Origin: Halorubrum sp. 48-1-W
GTDB lineage: Archaea; Halobacteriota; Halobacteria; Halobacteriales; Haloferacaceae
DNA length: 64,000 bases
Direction: 5' to 3'
Assembly: GCF_003287355.1 (NCBI RefSeq)
Contig: NZ_QMIM01000018.1
Coordinates: 1-64,000 of the forward strand
This document shows, piece after piece, positions 25,760-33,231 of the stretch. The translations under genes and the position numbers were made by a program. The notes beneath the pieces are model-generated. The model ran no database searches. It saw nothing but the letters and a program-made list of their open reading frames with translations, and was not told where the DNA came from. How positions within the stretch are numbered: position 1 is the stretch's first letter; every line of letters begins with the position of its first letter.

Positions 25760-26686
25760 TCAGATCGACCTCGCTTCGATCAGCGCGCTCTCGACGTCGA
25801 CCGCGCCGGGTTCTTCCATCTCGTCGACCAGGACATACCGGCCGAACGTCGGGCCGCTGACGCGGTAGTACCGGCCGAGGACGTCCTCGGCCATCTCCTC
25901 GGCGACGACGGTCGTGTCGAGCGCGTCCATCGCCATGTCCTTCGCCTCCTCCAAGCCCATGCCGGTGAGCTCCTCGGTGGCCTCGCGGTCGAAGATCACC
26001 TCGGTGACGGTCTCGCCGTCGTCGAGGACGCCCTTGATCCGGAGGTCGAACTCGCCGTCGACCTCGCCGTGTTCGGAACACCGCCCGTTCTGGAGGACGC
26101 GGGTACAGTCGTCCTCGGGACAGCGCTTGATCAGCCCGGAGCCGGACTGGATGTCGACGAGCGCGCCCTCGACGGTCTCGGCGTTGTCGCCGACCTCGAT
26201 CTCCTCGTCGATCTCCGTGATCCCCGTCGTCCGGTTGAGTTTCACCGAGTAGCTACCCTCGTACTCGTCGGTGACGACGTTCGAGAGCTCGTAGGCCGTC
26301 CCCTCCTCCAACTCGGGGAGGTCGGAGGTCTCGAAGGCGACGAACTTGATCGTCCCGGACTCGTCGCCGACGAGCCCGACCTGCGAGATGGAGTCGCTAC
26401 GAGGCTCCCAGAGGTCGACGAGCTTCACGCGCAGGTCGACCCACCGCTCGTCCTCGTCGATGTCGTTCACCTGGACCCGCTCTGTGCCGCCGCGGCCGAG
26501 CTCGTCGCGCTCCATTCCGGCGTCGTCGAGGTAACTGTTGGTGACGCTCCGACGCGCCTCCTCGAGCGGTACGCGGTACTCGTTGACCAGGTTCTCCAAC
26601 CGCTCTTCGACTTCGTCGGGGCCCACCTCGAGGTGGTCCGAGAACTGTTCCGCTATCGCTTCCGCTTCCTGTCGCAGTTCGCTCAT
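25760..26686 (-). CDS. rpa3: Replication protein A, single-stranded DNA-binding (RPA3-type)
   Basis: This 308-residue ssDNA-binding protein has an N-terminal helical region followed by two OB folds: DLRVKLVDLWEPRSDSISQVGLVGDESGTIKFVAF and the one starting VEGALVDIQSGSGLIKRCPEDDC. A zinc finger lies in the second (C-x4-C-x8-C-x2-H in CPEDDCTRVLQNGRCSEHG). The acidic C-terminus ends EARSI. It is co-transcribed with the RPA-associated gene, 1 nt apart. A TATA-like TTTTAATAG (minus strand) at 26743-26752 suggests a leader of about 36 nt. A second, different RPA (RPA2 type) is encoded at 40854, so this window carries two of the haloarchaeal RPA systems. Confidence 0.88.
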   Translation of the reverse strand: MSELRQEAEAIAEQFSDHLEVGPDEVEERLENLVNEYRVPLEEARRSVTNSYLDDAGMERDELGRGGTERVQVNDIDEDERWVDLRVKLVDLWEPRSDSISQVGLVGDESGTIKFVAFETSDLPELEEGTAYELSNVVTDEYEGSYSVKLNRTTGITEIDEEIEVGDNAETVEGALVDIQSGSGLIKRCPEDDCTRVLQNGRCSEHGEVDGEFDLRIKGVLDDGETVTEVIFDREATEELTGMGLEEAKDMAMDALDTTVVAEEMAEDVLGRYYRVSGPTFGRYVLVDEMEEPGAVDVESALIEARSI

Positions 26687-26942
26687 GGGTGTCTCGCCTC
26701 CGGTCGTGTTTCAATGGGAGGCGTACGACGGTTGGTTCCTCATGCTATTAAAACGACGGTGACCGCGGTGAAAGTGGCGCGCTGACGCCGATCGAACGAC
26801 TCCGTCGGACCTTCGTCTGACGCTCGTCAGTCGTGCGCGGGCGTCGTTTCGAGTGGAACGCTCCCACGGCGACCGTTCACGTGGGCCGGTGACGCGGAAG
26901 GGTCGCCGGCCGTCACGGGGTCGGGACGGCGCTCGCGACATC
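26687..26942. other. Upstream region of rpa3
   Basis: No gene is seen. The stretch contains the TATA-like element for rpa3 and then GC-rich sequence leading into the 16-bp tandem repeats. Nothing else was recognised. Confidence 0.4.
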
Positions 26943-27038
26943 GGCGGATCGCGACGCCGGCGGATCGCGGCGCCGACGGATCGTGGCGCCGGCGGATCGT
27001 GGCACCGGCGGATCGTGGCACCGGCGGATCGCGACGCC
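26943..27038. repeat. Six tandem 16-bp repeats
   Basis: Six head-to-tail units run from 26943 to 27038, with consensus GGCGGATCGYGRCRCC. Units 4 and 5 are identical and units 1 and 6 are identical. They lie between divergent genes, just upstream of the TATA box of the gene at 27075. There are no spacers, so this is a minisatellite. The regular 16-bp spacing upstream of a promoter could also affect expression. Confidence 0.9.
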
Positions 27039-27074
27039 AACGGACCTATACTCCGGGCGACCGAACCGGGGGGT

Positions 27075-27377
27075 ATGGACGACCGCCTCGAACGGGTGAT
27101 CCGCCAGCAGCTCCGGAAGGCCGGCCGGCAGTTCGAGGAGGCCAAGCGGGCGTACGCGGAGGGCAGAGCGGACCCCGACGAGGAGAACGTCGGTGCGGAG
27201 CTGTACGACCTGCCGACTGACCGGGACGGGCGTGCGAGGATCGTCTGCCGGCGACACGCCGAGCGCCGGGCGGTGACCGTCGACGCCGAGGGGCGTCCCG
27301 AGTGTTTCGAGTCGGGTCACGCCGACTGCGAGGGGTGTGCGGAGGACGTTCGGGACGGCTACGTCGAGACGTGGTAA
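27075..27377 (+). CDS. Small Cys-containing haloarchaeal protein
   Basis: This 100-residue protein starts MDDRLERVIRQQLRKAGRQFEEAKRAYAEGRADPDEEN, an amphipathic helical region. A C-terminal half follows with Cys and His residues (IVCRRHAERRAVTVD, CFESGHADCEGCAEDV) that could bind zinc. I do not recognise the family with certainty. A TATA-like CCTATACTC at 27045-27053 lies about 26 nt before ATG 27075, so the transcript is probably leaderless. The six 16-bp repeats end just upstream. Confidence 0.75.
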   Translation: MDDRLERVIRQQLRKAGRQFEEAKRAYAEGRADPDEENVGAELYDLPTDRDGRARIVCRRHAERRAVTVDAEGRPECFESGHADCEGCAEDVRDGYVETW

Positions 27378-27505
27378 CTCGCCTCGGGGTCTGGCCCCGA
27401 TACACTCGCCCGCTCCGCCTGTAGAGCGCCGTAGGGCACCGCTCAGGGCGGATGCCTCGACCCCGGCCCGGGAGGTTTTATAGCCCGAGCGCGTGCGGAA
27501 CGGTC

Positions 27506-28762
27506 ATGCAACGGAAGACGGTCGCCGCCGCCCTGCTCGTCGTCGTCGGCGCGGGGCTGGTCGTCTCGGGGCTCCTCGGCGGGACCGTCCAACAGCCGGG
27601 AGCGGGCGAGGTCCCTGAAGCGTCGCTGATCGAAGTCGAGGGAGACTACGAGCTGTGGCCGTACACGAGCCGCAGCCGGTCCGTCTACGGACAGACCCTC
27701 GCGATCAACGTCGCGTTCCAGAACGACGCCGAGACGGTCGAGCGCGCCCTCACCGCGGACCCCGAGGCCGACTGGCAGGAGACGGACGAGACGGAGGCGA
27801 CCGACGAGGACGGGCGCACGTCGCTCGTCGAGGACGAAAACGAAACGGAGCGAACGGAACCGATCGAGAGCGAGAACGCTTCGGCCCCCGTGCGAGACAT
27901 CGTGGAGGGCAACTGGGAAAACGCCAGCGGCTCGAACCGGTACTCGTATTTCAGGGGACCCGACGGCGGCGTCTGGAAGGCGGTCACGTTCGAAGTCCAC
28001 GACGGCACGTACCTGGGGACGCGCGATCACATACGGGCGTACGAGTCGCCCGACGGCGAGTACACCGCGGTACAGGTCCACGAGGAGTACTACGACTGGT
28101 TCCGCCTCCGTCACACCGTTCCCGCCATCGACGAGCCGGCGACCCGGCTCGAAGACGAGTTCATCGACAACCCGACCGTCGCGGAGGTCAGCCGGGAATA
28201 CCGCGGGATCGAGGGCGGTCGGAGCGACGGCTGGCTCTCCGTGATCGAGCTGGCGTTGCTGCTCCCTGCAGTCGGGGCGCTGCTCCGACGACGGACCCGC
28301 GAGGCGGCGTGGGAAACGGCGAGCCGCTTGCGCCGCGAGGGGCGCCGGCACGGCGACGCGATGGTCCTCGGCGTGGCGGTGGCCGGGGTGTTCGTCTCGA
28401 TCCGGCATCTCGGCGTCGCCATCGAGACCGCGTATCCGGAGCTCGCGCCGAAGGCCATCGCCGCGCCGCTGTACCTCGTGATCGCCGTCGGACTGCCGGC
28501 GCTCGTCGTCCGTGGGAGCCGACGGTCGGACCCGACCGCCGCGTTCCTCGCGGTCGTGTTGGGGCTCGGTACCGGGTTCGTCCTCGACTTCGCCGCGCTC
28601 GGGGTGGCGGTACCCCCCGGCCTGATCGTCCACCGTGTGGCGGTGCTCGCAGGGATCGGGCTGATCGCCGTCGGACGGGCCGAGGGCGACCGCTCGATCC
28701 TCGTCGCCGGCGCACTCGCGTGGATCGTCGGGCTCGCGCTCCCCCTGGCCGACGTGATATGA
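27506..28762 (+). CDS. Haloarchaeal membrane protein with large extracellular domain
   Basis: This 418-residue protein has an N-terminal membrane segment (VAAALLVVVGAGLVVSGLL). An acidic exterior domain of about 230 residues follows (NVAFQNDAETVERAL, NRYSYFRGPDGGVWKAVTFEVHDGTY). Then come a helix near 250, a basic loop (RRRTREAAWETASRLRREGRRHGD) and four or five further helices to the end. I do not recognise the family. ATG 27506 is supported by TTTTATA at 27475-27481, about 27 nt upstream, implying a leaderless transcript. It precedes the permuted solute-binding protein gene with a 70-bp gap that has its own TATA-like element. Confidence 0.75.
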   Translation: MQRKTVAAALLVVVGAGLVVSGLLGGTVQQPGAGEVPEASLIEVEGDYELWPYTSRSRSVYGQTLAINVAFQNDAETVERALTADPEADWQETDETEATDEDGRTSLVEDENETERTEPIESENASAPVRDIVEGNWENASGSNRYSYFRGPDGGVWKAVTFEVHDGTYLGTRDHIRAYESPDGEYTAVQVHEEYYDWFRLRHTVPAIDEPATRLEDEFIDNPTVAEVSREYRGIEGGRSDGWLSVIELALLLPAVGALLRRRTREAAWETASRLRREGRRHGDAMVLGVAVAGVFVSIRHLGVAIETAYPELAPKAIAAPLYLVIAVGLPALVVRGSRRSDPTAAFLAVVLGLGTGFVLDFAALGVAVPPGLIVHRVAVLAGIGLIAVGRAEGDRSILVAGALAWIVGLALPLADVI

Positions 28763-28832
28763 AGGTGCTACCCGATCCGAGGCTCCCACACCATAGAACT
28801 GATATAGCCTCGGAGATGAGACTGCCTGGAGA

Positions 28833-30674
28833 ATGACGCGACGGATCAGTCGGCGTCAGGCGCTCGCAGGGATCGGACTCGCGGTCGGGAGCGCCGGCTG
28901 TGCCGGGCGAGCACGGAACCTCGCCGGGCGTGAGGGCTCCTCACAGCTCGTGTTGGAGATCCGGACCACGCCGGCCGACGAGGACCCGAACGGGATACGG
29001 GTCGCACGCGCGCTCGCCGAGAACTTGACCGCCGTCGGCGTCGACGCACGGATCGAGACGATGAACGGGACCGACCTCCACCGAACGGTGCTCCTCAACC
29101 ACGACTTCGACGTGTACGTCGGCCAGTACACGGAGGTGCTCCCGTTCGATCCCGACGTCCTCTACGGCCTCACCCACTCGAAGTTCACCGCCGAGGCGGG
29201 GTGGCAGAACCCGTTCGGCTTGACCGACCTCGACATCGACGAACTCCTCGACGATCAACGGGACGCGGACGGTTCGGACCGCCCCGCGATCGTCTCCGAC
29301 CTCCAGGAGTCGGTGTGTGAGAAACAACCGTTCACCGTCGTCGCGTTCCCGGACGCGCTGGCGGCGGCGCGGACGGACCGGTTCGTCGGTTGGGAGACGG
29401 AGCCGCCGATATCCGCGAGCGGACTGATATCTCTCGATTACGTCGGAGAAGAGACCGAAGACGACGACGAGCCGGTCACCCTTCGTCTCACGACCACGGA
29501 CGGACGCATCTCCGAGAACTGGAACCCGCTCGCCGTGGAGTACCGCCGGTACGGGACGTTCATGTCGCTGCTGTACGACCGGCTCGCGATCGCCGACGAC
29601 GGGACCACGGTCCCGTGGCTCGCTCGCGAGTGGGAGCGGGTCGACTCGGAGACCATCGAGGTCGAGCTGTGGGACTCGACCTGGCACGACGGCGAACCGG
29701 TGACCGCGGAGGACGTCGCGTTCACGTACGCCTTCCTTCGTGACACCGCGATGGGGAGCACCGAGACGCCCGTTCCCGCCCCGCAGTTCCGCGGACGCGG
29801 GTCGATCGTGGAATCGACCACCGTCGTCGACGACTCGACCGTTCGACTGGTCGTCGGAGCGGCCGACGAGGGGGTCGCCGAACGGGCACTACAGGTCCCG
29901 ATACTCCCGGAACACGTCTGGGCCGACCGGGCCGAGACGGCGACGGTCGGCGGGTTCGAGTTCGACATCGAGGCCACGGAGGCGCTCGTCACGGCCAACG
30001 AGGACCCCGTCGGTAGCGGTCCCATGCGGTTCGTCGAGTCGACACCCGACGAGCGGGTCGTCTTCGAACGGAATCCCGATCACTTCCTCGTTCGATCCGG
30101 CCCGGAGGACGACGAGGACGCGGAGGACGGCTCGACGACGGGGATCGATTCCGAGGGACCGAGCCTCGATCCGTACCGCGGGAAGCCCGATTTCGACCGC
30201 CTCGAGGTCTCGATCGTCGGATCTGACGTCTCCGCGGTACAGTGGGTCGCCGACGGATACGCCGACGGGACGGTCTCGAACCTCGGACCGGACTCGGTCC
30301 CCCGGATCGGCCGCGAAAACGAAACCCGCCTCGTGAGCGCGCAGTCGGCCGCGTTCTACTACGTGGGGTACAACGCGCGACGCGCGCCGCTTTCGAACCC
30401 ACGGTTCCGCGGGGTCGTCGCGTCGCTCGTGGACAAGTCGGCGCTCGTCGACGACGCGTTCTCCGGGTACGCCCGACCGGCCACCAGTCCGCTGGCGATG
30501 TCTCCCGAGTGGGTCCCCGAGGCGCTCGAGTGGGACGACGACCGGGAGAAGGACCCCGTCCACCCGTTCCGCGGGGAGGACGGGTCGCTCGACGTGGAGG
30601 CGACACGCGAGGTGCTTCGGGAGATCGGGTACCGATTCGACGAGTCGGACAGACTACTCGCGCGGGAGCAATGA
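28833..30674 (+). CDS. Tat lipoprotein, circularly permuted solute-binding protein family 5
   Basis: This 613-residue exported lipoprotein starts MTRRISRRQALAGIGLAVGSAGC, with twin-arginine pairs and lipobox Cys23. The segment order is unusual. Residues 38-204 match what is normally the C-terminal part of SBP_bac_5 proteins (LVLEIRTTPAD, LAENLTAVGVDARIETM, NHDFDVYVGQYTE, FDPDVLYGLTHS). After an acidic linker (205-214), residues 215-613 match the normal N-terminal and middle parts (ENWNPLAVEYRRYG, LLYDRLAIADDG, WLAREWERVD, WHDGEPVTAEDVAFTYAFL, NARRAPLSNPRFRGVVASLVDKSALV). The chain ends at EVLREIGYRFDESD, exactly where the usual C-terminal segment would follow. No permease genes are nearby. 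It overlaps the PAP2 gene by 4 nt. The ligand is unknown. Confidence 0.85.
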   Translation: MTRRISRRQALAGIGLAVGSAGCAGRARNLAGREGSSQLVLEIRTTPADEDPNGIRVARALAENLTAVGVDARIETMNGTDLHRTVLLNHDFDVYVGQYTEVLPFDPDVLYGLTHSKFTAEAGWQNPFGLTDLDIDELLDDQRDADGSDRPAIVSDLQESVCEKQPFTVVAFPDALAAARTDRFVGWETEPPISASGLISLDYVGEETEDDDEPVTLRLTTTDGRISENWNPLAVEYRRYGTFMSLLYDRLAIADDGTTVPWLAREWERVDSETIEVELWDSTWHDGEPVTAEDVAFTYAFLRDTAMGSTETPVPAPQFRGRGSIVESTTVVDDSTVRLVVGAADEGVAERALQVPILPEHVWADRAETATVGGFEFDIEATEALVTANEDPVGSGPMRFVESTPDERVVFERNPDHFLVRSGPEDDEDAEDGSTTGIDSEGPSLDPYRGKPDFDRLEVSIVGSDVSAVQWVADGYADGTVSNLGPDSVPRIGRENETRLVSAQSAAFYYVGYNARRAPLSNPRFRGVVASLVDKSALVDDAFSGYARPATSPLAMSPEWVPEALEWDDDREKDPVHPFRGEDGSLDVEATREVLREIGYRFDESDRLLAREQ

Positions 30675-31570
30675 TCCCGCCGACCCTGGTCGTCGCGAGC
30701 ACACCGCTGATCCCGGTCGTTACGAGCGTGCTGTTCTGGGTGGTCGCGATGTGTCTCGTCGCCGGGGTCGCCGTCGTCGGACCGTGGCGGCTGTACGGCG
30801 TCGGCGGGAACCTCGTTCCGTACCTCCGCGAGTCGCGCCGGGAGATCGTCGCCCTGCTCGTCGTGCTCGCCGTGAGCGGGATCGGTCGGCCCGCGCTCCA
30901 GTCGATCTCGGAGGTGTTCGGCCTGCGGCTGACGGGCGCAATCTTCGCGCTGGAGGGGAACTTCGTCGCGTGGCTCCAGGGGACCTTCCAGAGCCCGCAA
31001 CTGACGCTGTACTTCTCGTCCATCTACGTGTTCGGATACGCGTTCCTGCTCATCTTCCCGTTCATCGCGTACGCCGCGCTACCCGAGTCGACGATGATAA
31101 AGCGGCTGATCGTGGCGTACACGCTCAACTACGCGCTCGGACTCGTGTTGTACACCCTCGTGTTGGCGTACGGTCCGCGGAACGTGATGCCCGACGCCGT
31201 GACCTCGCTTCTGTACACGTTCAACCCGGACTTCCAGACGCTCACCGGGCAGGTGAACGTCGAGACGAACGTGTTCCCCTCGCTTCACACCTCGCTGTCG
31301 GTGACGGTCGCGACCTTCGCCGCGCTCACGCACGGAACGTATCCCAGATGGACGCCGGTCGCCTGGTGGATCGCCCTCTCGGTGGTCGTCTCGACGATGT
31401 ACCTCGGGATCCACTGGCTCACGGACGTGGTCTTCGGGACCGCGCTCGCGCTCGGCTGTGTGTACCTCTCGTACCAGTACGTGGACGCGATCGAGGGCGG
31501 TGAGGAAACCGTCGAGGAACACCCCGAGGACGACACGGTCGAGGAACACCCCGAGGGCGAGTCCGCCTGA
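30671..31570 (+). CDS. PAP2-superfamily membrane phosphatase/transferase
   Basis: This 299-residue membrane protein has six or more helices. PAP2 catalytic motifs are present: FPSLHTSLSV (His206, in place of the PSGH form) and GIHWLTDVVFG (His248 and Asp252, the motif-3 pair). The first motif (KxxxxxxRP) is not obvious. The SLH variant and size resemble haloarchaeal members related to inositol-phosphoceramide synthases, so a lipid phosphate transferase is as likely as a phosphatase. The cytoplasmic tail repeats VEEHPE. The ATG overlaps the stop of the lipoprotein gene (ATGA), so the two are co-translated, suggesting a joint role at the cell envelope. Confidence 0.85.
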   Translation: MIPPTLVVASTPLIPVVTSVLFWVVAMCLVAGVAVVGPWRLYGVGGNLVPYLRESRREIVALLVVLAVSGIGRPALQSISEVFGLRLTGAIFALEGNFVAWLQGTFQSPQLTLYFSSIYVFGYAFLLIFPFIAYAALPESTMIKRLIVAYTLNYALGLVLYTLVLAYGPRNVMPDAVTSLLYTFNPDFQTLTGQVNVETNVFPSLHTSLSVTVATFAALTHGTYPRWTPVAWWIALSVVVSTMYLGIHWLTDVVFGTALALGCVYLSYQYVDAIEGGEETVEEHPEDDTVEEHPEGESA

Positions 31571-31585
31571 GCGCGGTCGACCCGA

Positions 31586-32236
31586 CTACGCGCCCTCGAC
31601 GAGCTGTCGGAGCTGCTCGGGCGGGACCGCGCCGCGGGCGGCGTGGCCGTCGTACGCGAACGTCGGAACCCCGGTGACCCCCCGCCGGCGCGCCTCGTCG
31701 AACAGCGCCGAGACCTCCCCGCGGAGCGCGTCGTCCTCGAGCGCGGACCGGGCCTCGTCGGCGTCGACGCCGGCGTCAGCTACGAGGTCGACGAGGAGGT
31801 CGCGGTCACCGATGTCCTCGCCCTCCCGCCACAGCGCGGCGAAGACGGCCTCGTCGAACGCGAGCCACGTGTCGTACGGGTAGTGTTCGTTCACGTAGTA
31901 GGAGAGGACCTGTGCGTCGAGCGAGTCCACGTCGGTCGCGAGCTCGAGGGTCATCTCGACGTCGTACTCCGCCTGGAGCCGGCGGACGTTCTCTTTCGCC
32001 TGCGCGTAGTAGTCGTCGTCCTTGCCGTCGTCGACCGACGTATCGATCGTCCCGTCCGGTCGTCGTTTCCCGCTCCGGAGGTCGAACGGGTGCCAGTCGA
32101 TCCGCAACTCGTCGTCCGCGTCGCGCGTCTCCCGGTACCTTTCGAGGGACTGCCGGCCCAGGTAACAGAACGGACAGACGTAGTCGGAAAACACCGTGAC
32201 GGTGACCGCCTCGGCGTCGGGATCGGAGTCGCTCAT
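31586..32236 (-). CDS. DsbA-family oxidoreductase (FrnE-like)
   Basis: This 216-residue cytosolic thioredoxin-fold protein has the active site FSDYVCPFCYLGRQSLER (Cys21 and Cys24). A helical insertion and the cis-Pro loop GVTGVPTFAYDGHAARGAVP are typical of the FrnE/2-hydroxychromene isomerase-like DsbA group. There is no signal peptide, so it acts in the cytoplasm, probably as a thiol-disulfide oxidoreductase or isomerase. I start at ATG 32236; upstream in-frame sequence to 32323 is Arg-rich and non-homologous. It is convergent with the PAP2 gene and divergent from thiD. Confidence 0.9.
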   Translation of the reverse strand: MSDSDPDAEAVTVTVFSDYVCPFCYLGRQSLERYRETRDADDELRIDWHPFDLRSGKRRPDGTIDTSVDDGKDDDYYAQAKENVRRLQAEYDVEMTLELATDVDSLDAQVLSYYVNEHYPYDTWLAFDEAVFAALWREGEDIGDRDLLVDLVADAGVDADEARSALEDDALRGEVSALFDEARRRGVTGVPTFAYDGHAARGAVPPEQLRQLVEGA

Positions 32237-32321
32237 GCCCCGGTTCGGGGCTCGAGCCGGAAAGCCCGTTCGACGGCGGCGATCGCCACCGACTAGTACA
32301 ACCGGAGAATACACTCCGGTC

Positions 32322-33200
32322 ATGTCCGAACCCTACGACCCCGTCTCCCCGCCCGTCGCGTTGACGATCGCCGGCAGCGACAGCGGCAGTGGGGCAGGGA
32401 TCCAGGCGGACCTGAAGGCGATGACGACTCACGGCGTCTTCGGGACCACGGTCGTGACGGCGACGACCGCCCAGAACACCCGCGGCGTCCACGACGTGAC
32501 CCCGCTGTCGGCCGACCACGTGGCCGCCCAGTACGACGCGGTCGTCGACGACTTCGCCCCCCGCGCGGTCAAGACCGGGATGTTGGCGACGCGCGAGGTC
32601 GTCGAGGCGGTCACGGGGAGACTCGGAGGGTTCCCGGGGCCGGTCGTCGTCGACCCGGTGATGGTGGCCGCGACCGGCGACCGCCTGCTGTCGGCGGCGG
32701 CGGAGGCGGCCTACGACGACCTGGTCGCGGCGGCGACGCTCGTCACGCCCAACGCCGACGAGGCGGCGGTCCTCGTCGACGACGCGGTCGAGACCCCCGC
32801 CGACGCCGCGGCCGCCGGGCGGACCCTCGTCGACCGCGGGGCCGACGCGGCGCTCGTGAAGGGCGGGCACCTCGACGACGCGGACGGCCGGGGGGCGTCC
32901 GGCGAGGGGACCGTGGTCGACACCCTCGTGATCGGCGGGGGGGGAGGGGACGACCCCCGCGTGCGACGGATCGAGAACCCGCGGGTCGACACGGACGCGA
33001 CCCACGGCTCCGGCTGTGTCCTCTCGAGTTCGATCGTCGCGCGGCTGGCCCGCGGCGAGCCGCTGGAGGCGGCCGTCGTCGCCGCGGTCGACGGCATGGG
33101 CGAGGCGATCCGGCGCGGCTACGACGTGGGGACGGGCCCCGGGGCGGTGAACCCGACGGTCATGGACGTCATCGACGGCCGGGCCGGGGACGACCCGTAG
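32322..33200 (+). CDS. thiD: Hydroxymethylpyrimidine/phosphomethylpyrimidine kinase
   Basis: This 292-residue ribokinase-fold enzyme phosphorylates the pyrimidine moiety of thiamine. The N-terminus PVALTIAGSDSGSGAGIQADLKAMTTHGVFGTTVVTATTAQNT is the family's substrate-binding region. VVDPVMVAATGDRLL and TPNADEAAVL follow. The ATP/anion-hole motif DATHGSGCVLSSSIVARLARGE, with catalytic residues near THGSGC, lies at the end. No fused ThiN domain is present, which some archaeal ThiD proteins carry. A Gly-rich insert (VIGGGGGDD) is a local oddity. ATG 32322 is chosen; the frame upstream is Arg-rich. mutS follows after 31 bp with its own promoter. Confidence 0.93.
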   Translation: MSEPYDPVSPPVALTIAGSDSGSGAGIQADLKAMTTHGVFGTTVVTATTAQNTRGVHDVTPLSADHVAAQYDAVVDDFAPRAVKTGMLATREVVEAVTGRLGGFPGPVVVDPVMVAATGDRLLSAAAEAAYDDLVAAATLVTPNADEAAVLVDDAVETPADAAAAGRTLVDRGADAALVKGGHLDDADGRGASGEGTVVDTLVIGGGGGDDPRVRRIENPRVDTDATHGSGCVLSSSIVARLARGEPLEAAVVAAVDGMGEAIRRGYDVGTGPGAVNPTVMDVIDGRAGDDP

Positions 33201-33231
33201 GGTTTTAGCTGTCGACGGCGGGAGTACGAGT

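Noticed and set aside
25011-27038. Possible CRISPR arrays
   Set aside because: Both arrays are head-to-tail tandem repeats with no unique spacers, and no cas genes are nearby.
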